DNA from: an uncultured Sphingomonas sp.
GTDB taxonomy: Bacteria > Pseudomonadota > Alphaproteobacteria > Sphingomonadales > Sphingomonadaceae
DNA length: 64,000 nucleotides
Direction: 5' to 3'
Assembly: GCF_913778135.1 (NCBI RefSeq)
Contig: NZ_CAJYVU010000020.1
Location: 1-64,000, forward strand
The notes below the pieces were generated by a model. That model saw only the letters and a program-made list of their open reading frames with translations, was not told where the DNA came from and did not search any database. Shown here in pieces: positions 27,145-35,062 of the stretch. Every line of letters starts with the position of its first letter. Positions within the stretch are counted from its first letter, which is position 1. The position numbers and the translations under genes were made by a program.

Positions 27145-27875
27145 GGCCGACGCCCCTGGCCGTGAATCAGCAGGATCGAAAAGTAAGGTGCTTCGTCGCC
27201 GACCTCCGCCAACCGACGCACGCGCTGCTCGGGCATGGCGGCGTACTCGACCAGCCAAGCGTCCGTGAGCCGGCCGGCGACCTCAACCGCGCGGCGCAGC
27301 TTCGGCAGGTGACGCCCGATCTTCATCACGACTAGTGCGTCGGTGTCGACGATGCGGCGGGTCAGCTCTTCCTCGGGCAGCGTCGCGGTTGCGACCGTCA
27401 GCACGTCCTCGCCCCAGGTGATCGGCACGCCGCTCGCGGTCCACGCACCCGACATGCCGGTAATGCCGGGCACGACCGCGACGGGCACCTGCCCCAGCAG
27501 TCGCGCGTGCAGATGCATGAACGAGCCGTAAAAGAACGGGTCGCCCTCGCACAACACCACCACGTCCTCGCCCGCCAGCGCCAGCCGCGCGAGGTGGTCG
27601 GTGCAGCGAGCGTAGAAGCGCGACAGGCAATCGTTATAGGCCGGCCCGACCGGGATCTCGGTGGTAACCGGATAGTCCATCGCGAACTCGACCGCGTCGG
27701 CGTGCAGCATACCGTCGACCAGCCGGCGTGCGCGTCCCGCGCGTCCCGCCTTGCGGAAGTAGGCGACGTGGCGTGCCGCGCGCACCAGCCGATCGGCGCG
27801 CACGCTCATCAGGTCGGCGGCGCCGGGTCCCAGGCCGACGCCGTGGATCGTCCCGGCGGGGAGCGGCAGGCTCAC
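27141..27875 (-). CDS. cobI: Precorrin-2 C20-methyltransferase
   Basis: GTIHGVGLGPGAADLMSVRADRL, VLCEGDPFFYGSFMHLHARL, VVPGITGMSGAW. Confidence 0.93.
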   Translation of the reverse strand: MSLPLPAGTIHGVGLGPGAADLMSVRADRLVRAARHVAYFRKAGRAGRARRLVDGMLHADAVEFAMDYPVTTEIPVGPAYNDCLSRFYARCTDHLARLALAGEDVVVLCEGDPFFYGSFMHLHARLLGQVPVAVVPGITGMSGAWTASGVPITWGEDVLTVATATLPEEELTRRIVDTDALVVMKIGRHLPKLRRAVEVAGRLTDAWLVEYAAMPEQRVRRLAEVGDEAPYFSILLIHGQGRRP

Positions 27876-28501
27876 TCGGCGCGGCTCGCCAGCGCGTTGA
27901 TCGCGGCGACGGTGATCGCGCTGCCGCCCAGCCGCCCCTCGACGATCGCGCACGGCACCGGCTGCGCGGCCCACAGCGCTGCCTTCGACTCCATCGCGCC
28001 GACGAAGCCGACCGGGCAGCCGATGATCGCGGCCGGGCGCGGGCAGGCGGGGTCCTCCAGCATGTCGAGCAGGTGGAACAAGGCAGTCGGCGCGTTGCCG
28101 ATCGCGACCAGCGCGCCGGCCAGGTGCGGCCGCCACAACTCCAGCGCCGCGGCCGAGCGCGTCGTGCCCATCCGCGTGGCGAGCGCGGGGACGCTCGCGT
28201 CGTGCAAGGGGCAGATCACCTGATTATCGGCCGGTAGCCGCGCGCGCGTGATCCCCTCGCTGACCATCCGCGCGTCGCACAGGATCGGCGCGCCTGCCGC
28301 CAGCGCGGCGCGCGCGACCTGCGCGAAGGTGGCTGAGAAGCGGATAAACGGCGCGAGTTCCACCAGCCCGGCGGCGTGGATCATCCGCACCGCGACCGGC
28401 TCCTCCTCGGCGGAGAAGCGCTGGAGTTCGGCCTCGGCGCGGATGATCGCGAACGATTGCCGGTAAATCGCGGCGCCGTCGGTTTCGTAGCTATGCGGCA
28501 C
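27872..28501 (-). CDS. cobH: Precorrin-8X methylmutase
   Basis: YETDGAAIYRQSFAIIRAEA, RMIHAAGLVEL, GAPILCDARMVSEGI, IIGCPVGFVGAMESKAAL. Confidence 0.95.
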   Translation of the reverse strand: MPHSYETDGAAIYRQSFAIIRAEAELQRFSAEEEPVAVRMIHAAGLVELAPFIRFSATFAQVARAALAAGAPILCDARMVSEGITRARLPADNQVICPLHDASVPALATRMGTTRSAAALELWRPHLAGALVAIGNAPTALFHLLDMLEDPACPRPAAIIGCPVGFVGAMESKAALWAAQPVPCAIVEGRLGGSAITVAAINALASRAE

Positions 28502-29594
28502 GAGGAAGGCCTTTGAAATGAGCGAGCACCTGCTCGTAAGTGAGGCCGCGCAAGGCAGGCATCGTGTCGGCGCGCGCGTCCAGCGCGAGGTCGAACCGGC
28601 CGTCGCGGCCGGTCAGCACGACATCGGACTGGGTACGGCGCGCGCAGCCCTTGTCGCAGCCCGACACGTGAAGCGTGCCCGCGATCAGCGGCGCCAGTTC
28701 GGTGGCGAGCGGGCGCGTCGCGACGCTCGCCTGCGGGCAGGCGGGTGCGCCGACGCAGGCGTCGACGTGGCGCAGGTCGCCTACGTCGGACTTCGGCGCG
28801 CGCACTCCTTCGAGGAGCAGCGCGCGCCACGGTGTCAGCCGCAGCGCGGTAAGTCCGTCTCGGTCGGTGAGCGCCGCCAATGCCTCGGCATCGATCCGGC
28901 CGAACGGAAGCGGGTAGCTGCGAGGGTCGTCCACGAGCGCGCCTGTCGACCGGCGTGGGCGCAGTCCGCCCGTTGCCCAAGCGGGCAGGGCGGCATCGTG
29001 ACGCGCCATCCGCCCAGCCGCCGTACCGCCGCTGGCGACAAACCAGTCCGCCAGCGCGCGGATCAAGTCGACTTCTTCGCCGGCCGAGATCGCCACTCCG
29101 GTCGGACGCCCGTCCGCGCGCAGCATCAGCGCGCCGGTGTCCGCACGCTCGACCCGCAGGTCGGCCGAAGCATTGCCTAGGACGCAGCCTGCGCCGGCAT
29201 CGAGCGCGATCCCGAACTTGGCCGGAAGCGGCGGCAACTCAGCCAGCCGCGCCGACAATGCGGTCGCGATCCGGTGCGTGTCGTCGCCGTCGCGCCAATC
29301 GGGCGCGACCAATAGCGGCAGCGTCTCACGCGCAGGATCGGCGTCGACCAGTTCGGCGGCGACGAGCGTGTCGAGTGCAGCACGCCACCCCGCCTCGTCC
29401 AGCCCGCGCAATTGCAGCGCAGCGCGGTTGGTAAGGTCGATCGCGCCGTTGCCGTGGCGCGCAGCGACACGGGCGATCAGCCGCGCCTGTTCCGCCGTGA
29501 TCCGCCCCATCGACGGGCGTACGCGCAGCAGCAGACCGTCGCCTGCCGCCATCGGCCGCCACGCGGTCGGGCACCAGCCGCGCCGCACGCTCAC
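28491..29594 (-). CDS. cobG: Precorrin-3B synthase
   Basis: Nitrite/sulfite reductase ferredoxin-like; RRGWCPTAWRPMAAGDGLLLRVRP, VDACVGAPACPQASVATR, HVSGCDKGCARR; GTG start at 29594. Confidence 0.9.
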   Translation of the reverse strand: MSVRRGWCPTAWRPMAAGDGLLLRVRPSMGRITAEQARLIARVAARHGNGAIDLTNRAALQLRGLDEAGWRAALDTLVAAELVDADPARETLPLLVAPDWRDGDDTHRIATALSARLAELPPLPAKFGIALDAGAGCVLGNASADLRVERADTGALMLRADGRPTGVAISAGEEVDLIRALADWFVASGGTAAGRMARHDAALPAWATGGLRPRRSTGALVDDPRSYPLPFGRIDAEALAALTDRDGLTALRLTPWRALLLEGVRAPKSDVGDLRHVDACVGAPACPQASVATRPLATELAPLIAGTLHVSGCDKGCARRTQSDVVLTGRDGRFDLALDARADTMPALRGLTYEQVLAHFKGLPRAA

Positions 29595-32500
29595 GCGCCC
29601 GACCTCAACGTTGCCAGGATCGAATTGCGCCTGGTCGGCCACAGCCCCGACCGATGCAGCGCCGCGAAGCGCGCCTCCATCGCGGCGAGCGCGGCCGGGT
29701 TGGCGGTGCCCATGAACGCGCGCACCTCGTCGCGCCCGATCGTGGCGTCATGGTACAGGTCGATCAGCTCAGGCGTCACCACGTTCGCCAGATGCGCGAA
29801 GCTGCCGAGATGGTCCAGCGTCGCTGCGATCTCCGCTGCACCGCGGTAGCCGTGGCGCATCATGCCGGCGATCCATTTCGGGTCGGCAGCACGCCCGCGC
29901 ACGACGCGCGCTACCTCTTCGCGCAAGGGTCGCGCGCGCGGACGATCGGGATCGCGCGCGTCGAGGTGGTAGAGCGCCGCGCGCCCGCCGACCACGCCCT
30001 GCGCCGCGGCAAAGCCCGCCTCGTGCCCGGCGTAATCGGCGGCGATCAGCAGGTCGGTATCGGGCAAATCCTGTACGTGGACGAAGGCATCGGCGGCGGC
30101 GACGCGCGCGGCGATGCCGGCGGGATCGGCAACGTCGCCGGCATCGAAACTGTACGACGACGCGGCGAGCCACGCCTCGCCAGCCGCGGCGCGTGCTGCG
30201 TCGGTGTAGGTGTCGGCCGCGTCGCCGATGCCCAAGCCGTAACTGCCGGGTGCCGGACCGTAGACGCGCGCGCCCGCCCTTTCAGCGCCGCTCTGACCGA
30301 CGAACGGGTTCCACTCGGGCGACTCGTCGCGCGTGGCGAGCGCGCGCACCGCCTGCCCGAACAGCACGCACAACTGCGCGAACGTGTCGCGGAACAGGCC
30401 CGAGACGCGCAACGTCACATCGACGCGCGGACGGTCGAGCATGGCGAGCGGCAGGATCTCGACGCCGGTCACGCGGTCCGATCCGGTATCCCACACCGGC
30501 TGCGCGCCGAGCAGGTGGAGCGCCATTGCGAACTCCTCGCCCGCGGTGCGCATCGTCGCCGATCCCCATAGGTCGACCACCAAGGCGCGTGGGTAATCGC
30601 CTTCGTCCTGCAGATGGCGGCGGACCAGTTCGTCGGCGAGCCGCTTGCCCTGCGCGTGCGCCGAGCGCGAGGGCACGCCGCGCGGATCGACCGCGTAGAG
30701 GTTGCGCCCGGTCGGCAGCACGTCCTTGCGTCCACGATAGGGCGAGCCGGCGGGGCCGGGCGCCACGCGCCGTCCCGACAACGCGGCGTGCAGCCCCTCG
30801 ACCTCCGCCGCGCCGCATGCGCCTTCCCCGAAGACGTGGAGACCGTCACCGAAGCGTGTATCCTTCACATCGCACACGAAGGTGTCGATCCGCGTGATCG
30901 CCTCTGCCGCATTGGCCGCGTCGGCGAGCCCTAGTTCGGCCGACAGCCCGATCGCGTCGGCCTCTTCGGCGATGTCGCGCTGCAACCGGTCGCGGCGTGC
31001 GGGATCAAGCCCGTCGGCGTTGGAGAATTCGTCGAGCAGCGCTTCAAGCCGCCCCAGGTGCGCACCGACGCCATCCCCCGAAACAAGCGGCGGCGGCAAG
31101 TGGCCGAGCGTCACCGCGCCCAGCCGGCGTTTCGCCTGCGCCGCCTCGCCGGGATCGTTGACGATGAACGGGTAGATGACCGGCAGCGCGCCGGTCAGCG
31201 CCTCGGGCCAGCAATCGTCCGACAGCGCGACCGCCTTGCCCGGCAGCCACTCGAGCGTGCCGTGCGCGCCGACGTGGACGAGCGCGTCGATCGCCTGTTC
31301 GCGCAGCCACAGGTAGAAGGCGACATAGCCGTGCCGCGGCACGCGCGAGAGGTCGTGATACTCGCCCGTGCGATCGCGCGACTCGCCGCGTTCGGGCTGC
31401 AACGCCACCAGCGTGTTGCCGCGGTGGACGGCGGGGAAGGCGAAGTCGCCATCCTTCACTGCCGGATCGTCACCCGCGTCCCCCCACGCGGCGGACAGAT
31501 CGTCGCGCAGGCGCTGCGGCAGGTGTGCAAGTGCGGCATGGTACGCAGCGATCGGCCAACGCAGTGTCTCGCTATCCAGCGCATCGGCGAGCGGCCGGCC
31601 CGCCGGTGCATGCAATTTATCGAGGATCACTTCGGCCGAGGCGAGTGCGTCGAGCCCAACCGCGTGCGCCATTTGGTGCATCTTGCCGGGGTAGGTCGAC
31701 AGCACCAGCGCGACGCAGCGATCGCGCGGGGGCGTGTGGCGCAAGCGGACCCATGCCGCGACGCGGTCGGCGATCGCCTTGATGCGCTCGGGCGCGGCGC
31801 GGTGCGCGCGGCGCGCGTGCTGCAACGCGGGGTCGCGCACCGCTGCTTCCTTGAAGCTTGCCACCCCGGCGAAGACGCGACCGTCGACCTCGGGCAACAC
31901 GACGTGCATGGCTAGGTCGGCAGGCGAGAGGCCGCGTGTCGCCTCCGCCCACGCGCGCTGCCCGGAGGTGGCGAGTGCGACCTGGAACACCGGCGCGTCG
32001 CTGGCGTCGAGCGGCGAGCTGTCTTCATCGCCGCCGCGCGCGGAGAAGGCAGTCGCGTTGACGATGGCGACGGGCGCGAGTGCCGCCACCCAGCGCGCCA
32101 GCCAGCCGCGCGCGTCGCCGTCCTTCAGCGAGGGCACGAACAGCGGCACCACGTCGAACCCGCGTGCCGACAGCGCGGCATGGAGCGAAGCGACGGGATC
32201 GAGATCAGCGGCGGCGAGGTAGGAGCGGTAAAAGGTCAGCAGCAGGCGCGGCCGTGGGTCGGGCGAAAACAGCATTGCAGCCGGGCAGGTCGGAGAGCTC
32301 GCCGGCAACCACGCGCCGACCTGTCCCAGCGCCGCCGCCCCTCGCACCGGTGCCGCGCGCAAACCCGCGGCGAGCGCCAGTTGCGCGAGTGCCGCCTGCG
32401 CCGCCACCGCACCGCCGCTGTCGCACAACGCCGCGAGCCGATCGAGCGTCGAGGCCGGCAGCGTCGAGGCCGCGCGCAGCCGATCGTCCTCGCGTCCGTC

Positions 32501-32851
32501 GGCGGCGAGTACGGCGAGCGCGATCCCGTTCGCGCGCGCCAAGCTCTCGACCTGGGCGAGGCCGTAGCTCCAGTACGACCGTCCGCCGATCAACCGGATC
32601 AGGATGCCGCGCGCGCCCGACAAGGTGCGCTCGAGATAGGTGTCGACCGACAGCGGGTGCGTCAGGTCGGCGAGGTTGGCGAGCCTGAGCGTCGGCAGCG
32701 CACCGGGCGCGGCTGCATGCCACCCGGCCGCGAATGCGCCCAGGTCGCTGTCGGAGAACGACAGCACCACCAGATCGGCCGGGTCCTGCGCGAGGTCACG
32801 CGGGGCGTCGGCTTCCTCCAGCCCGTGCTGCTCGCGAAAGACGACGTGCAT
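29591..32851 (-). CDS. cobN: Cobaltochelatase subunit CobN
   Basis: 1086-aa; LVHVGAHGTLEWLPGKAVALS, LPVIYPFIVNDPGEAAQAKRR, YGPAPGSYGLGI, SAHAQGKRLADELVRRHL. Confidence 0.95.
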   Translation of the reverse strand: MHVVFREQHGLEEADAPRDLAQDPADLVVLSFSDSDLGAFAAGWHAAAPGALPTLRLANLADLTHPLSVDTYLERTLSGARGILIRLIGGRSYWSYGLAQVESLARANGIALAVLAADGREDDRLRAASTLPASTLDRLAALCDSGGAVAAQAALAQLALAAGLRAAPVRGAAALGQVGAWLPASSPTCPAAMLFSPDPRPRLLLTFYRSYLAAADLDPVASLHAALSARGFDVVPLFVPSLKDGDARGWLARWVAALAPVAIVNATAFSARGGDEDSSPLDASDAPVFQVALATSGQRAWAEATRGLSPADLAMHVVLPEVDGRVFAGVASFKEAAVRDPALQHARRAHRAAPERIKAIADRVAAWVRLRHTPPRDRCVALVLSTYPGKMHQMAHAVGLDALASAEVILDKLHAPAGRPLADALDSETLRWPIAAYHAALAHLPQRLRDDLSAAWGDAGDDPAVKDGDFAFPAVHRGNTLVALQPERGESRDRTGEYHDLSRVPRHGYVAFYLWLREQAIDALVHVGAHGTLEWLPGKAVALSDDCWPEALTGALPVIYPFIVNDPGEAAQAKRRLGAVTLGHLPPPLVSGDGVGAHLGRLEALLDEFSNADGLDPARRDRLQRDIAEEADAIGLSAELGLADAANAAEAITRIDTFVCDVKDTRFGDGLHVFGEGACGAAEVEGLHAALSGRRVAPGPAGSPYRGRKDVLPTGRNLYAVDPRGVPSRSAHAQGKRLADELVRRHLQDEGDYPRALVVDLWGSATMRTAGEEFAMALHLLGAQPVWDTGSDRVTGVEILPLAMLDRPRVDVTLRVSGLFRDTFAQLCVLFGQAVRALATRDESPEWNPFVGQSGAERAGARVYGPAPGSYGLGIGDAADTYTDAARAAAGEAWLAASSYSFDAGDVADPAGIAARVAAADAFVHVQDLPDTDLLIAADYAGHEAGFAAAQGVVGGRAALYHLDARDPDRPRARPLREEVARVVRGRAADPKWIAGMMRHGYRGAAEIAATLDHLGSFAHLANVVTPELIDLYHDATIGRDEVRAFMGTANPAALAAMEARFAALHRSGLWPTRRNSILATLRSGA

Positions 32852-32860
32852 TCGCGCGCC

Positions 32861-33931
32861 TCAGCCGTTCAATGCGGCCTCGATGCGCGCCTGGTCGATG
32901 CGGTCATGCTCGGCGATGACGACCAGTCGCGTCTGGCGCTGCTCGTCCGCGCCCCACGGGCGATCATATTGCGTCCGCACGCGCGCGCCGACCGCCTGGA
33001 CCAGCAAGCGCATCGGCTTGCCCTTCACTGCGGCATAACCCTTGACGCGTAGCACGTCCTGCTCGCGCGCTAGCGCCTCGATCCGCGCCACCAGCGTTGC
33101 GGGGTCGTCGACCTCCGCGCCGTCGAACACCATGCTGTCGAAATCGTCGTGCTCGTGGTCGTCCTCGCCGTCATGGTGCGACGGCCGCGCGGCGAGGTCG
33201 TCCTCCGCCTTCGCGTCCAGCCCCAGGATCACCGCAGGGTCGATTACGCCGTCGACCAGCTCGACCACCGGTGTGGGCCGCGGCGCCTCGGTCGCGATCA
33301 CCGCGCGCGCGGCGGCGACGCCGTCCGCGCCCGCCAGATCGGCCTTGGTCAGCAGCACAATGTCAGCGCAGGCGAGCTGGTCCTCGAACACCTCGGACAA
33401 GGGCGTCTCGTGGTCGATGCCGGGATCGGCAGCGCGCTGCGCGTCGAGCGCGGCGACGTCGGGGGCGAAGCGGCCGGCGGCGACCGCCTCCGCGTCGGCG
33501 AGCGCCACGACGCCGTCGACCGTGATGCGCGAGCGGATCGCAGGCCAGTCGAACGCCTTCAACAGCGGCTTGGGAAGGGCAAGCCCCGAGGTCTCGATCA
33601 GGATGTGGTCGGGGCGCGGGTCGAGCGACAGCAATTGCTCGACCGTGGGGATGAAATCGTCGGCGACGGTGCAGCAGATGCAGCCGTTGGCGAGCTCCAC
33701 AACGTTCTCCGCCGGGCAGTCGGGGATGGCGCAGCTCTTCAGAATGTCCCCATCGACACCCAGCGTGCCGAATTCGTTGACCACGACCGCCAGCCGGCGG
33801 CCGTTCGCGTTGCGGATCAGATGGCTGATCAGCGTCGTCTTGCCCGCACCCAGAAAGCCGGTGACGATGGTCACGGGCACCTTGGCGAGATCGCGCGTGG
33901 CGGTGTTGGTGGGCGAGGCAAGGGTGGTCAC
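32861..33931 (-). CDS. cobW: CobW family GTPase / metallochaperone
   Basis: PVTIVTGFLGAGKTTLISHLI, ELANGCICCTVADDF, LIETSGLALPKPL; His/Asp-rich HHDGEDDHEHDDFD; GTG start. Confidence 0.95.
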   Translation of the reverse strand: MTTLASPTNTATRDLAKVPVTIVTGFLGAGKTTLISHLIRNANGRRLAVVVNEFGTLGVDGDILKSCAIPDCPAENVVELANGCICCTVADDFIPTVEQLLSLDPRPDHILIETSGLALPKPLLKAFDWPAIRSRITVDGVVALADAEAVAAGRFAPDVAALDAQRAADPGIDHETPLSEVFEDQLACADIVLLTKADLAGADGVAAARAVIATEAPRPTPVVELVDGVIDPAVILGLDAKAEDDLAARPSHHDGEDDHEHDDFDSMVFDGAEVDDPATLVARIEALAREQDVLRVKGYAAVKGKPMRLLVQAVGARVRTQYDRPWGADEQRQTRLVVIAEHDRIDQARIEAALNG

Positions 33932-33985
33932 GGGCAGTTCCTTCGCGAGCGCAAACGGCGACGACGCGGGTGGGGGCGGGTCGAT

Positions 33986-34030
33986 ACCGATGCGCGTGAC
34001 GGACGGCTCGCGTGTCCGTGGCGCATCGGT
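33986..34030 (-). promoter_or_regulatory. Long interrupted hairpin in the cobW leader
   Basis: ACCGATGCGC (33986-33995) pairs with GCGCATCGGT (34021-34030); inner ACGGAC (33999-34004) pairs with GTCCGT (34014-34019). Confidence 0.7.
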
Positions 34031-34116
34031 GCGGCCCCACGCCGCGCATTGCTTCGTCGCTCAGACGGAACACCGTGCCCCGGCCATCCCCTGGACCAAA
34101 GCAAGAGCGACCAGAA

Positions 34117-34320
34117 CGCTGGCAGGTTTCCTGGCTCGCGGGTCGTCGCTTCGGATCACAGCCTTCCCGGCGCGGTGCATGAACCCGCCTCCAGTGGCCG
34201 CCTTTCATCAAAGAAAGGCCCGTGCCCGTCGCTCGCCGCTCACAGTTGCAGGGACAGCCGCGGATTGGAGCCTAAGCCCTTCACCGCATTCCCGTTTACG
34301 CCCCTTTCGAGGCACCAGCG
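34117..34320 (-). promoter_or_regulatory. Cobalamin riboswitch upstream of cobW
   Basis: Minus strand CGCTGGTGCC...AAACGGGAATGCGGTGAAGG...CCGCGGCTGTCCCTGCAACTGTGAGCGG...GGCCACTGGAGGC...GGGAAGGC...GCGAGCCAGGAAACCTGCCAGCG; P1 CGCTGG/CCAGCG. Confidence 0.96.
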
Positions 34321-34483
34321 CGATCTGCGAACCGCACCGCGATCCGCCGCGCCGCTGTAGCGTGACGCGGGCTTGTTGCCAACGTTCGTGTGGGCGGCAG
34401 GAACCGGTGCGTGGGCAGGCGCCTTTACGCTGAAAGATGGCAGCAGGCAGTGCGGTAATGATCGGCTCGACAATGGTGCTGGC

Positions 34484-34987
34484 GTGATTGCGGCGGTGGT
34501 GATCGCCCTGATGTTGCAGGCGGGTGCGTCGGCCGGAGCCTCGGGTGCGTCCGGTGGGGCGAGCGCGTCGAGCAGTGCGAGCGCCGGCGGCTCGGGTGCA
34601 AGCGGGCGCGTGTCGCAGCCGCCGATGAATTCCGCGATGCGTCGCGCAATGGGCACGAGCAGCCGCGGCGGCATGACGCGGCCCTCGTCGAGCGGCGTCA
34701 CCACCCCGACGAACGCCATGACGCTTACCAGCGGCCAGCGTGGCGGTGCGAGCGGAACAAGCGGATCGATGGCGGGCATGCAGCAGTCGGGCATGGGCGG
34801 ACGGGATGGCATGATCGGGCAGGGTGGTGCGACGACGGGGAACATGAACGGCGCCGGCGTGATGGGCAGCGGCATGGGGGCTGCAAGCACGAACGGCAGC
34901 CCCGGCTCCGGCACCGGGACGTCGTCGGGATCGCGCACCAGCTACGACGCGACCGGGATCAGGCAGCAGGGTAGCGGCCCACGTTAA
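34484..34987 (+). CDS. Putative secreted Gly/Ser/Met-rich low-complexity protein
   Basis: GTG start gives VIAAVVIALMLQAGASA signal-like segment followed by Gly/Ser/Ala/Met-rich sequence; start and reality uncertain. Confidence 0.45.
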   Translation: MIAAVVIALMLQAGASAGASGASGGASASSSASAGGSGASGRVSQPPMNSAMRRAMGTSSRGGMTRPSSSGVTTPTNAMTLTSGQRGGASGTSGSMAGMQQSGMGGRDGMIGQGGATTGNMNGAGVMGSGMGAASTNGSPGSGTGTSSGSRTSYDATGIRQQGSGPR

Positions 34988-35062
34988 TCGGTACGCGATT
35001 CAATCGCTGGTCTAACCCAGCCCGGTCCGCGATCATCGAACCGGCAGCGGGCGAGAAGACTC

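Noticed and set aside
33363-34211. 282-aa minus-strand ORF over cobW and its leader
   Set aside because: Runs out of frame through cobW and through the riboswitch leader; low-complexity Arg/His-rich.
34240-34938. 232-aa Pro-rich minus-strand ORF
   Set aside because: Overlaps the cobalamin riboswitch aptamer and the better supported plus-strand ORF; composition is the mirror of the Gly-rich frame.
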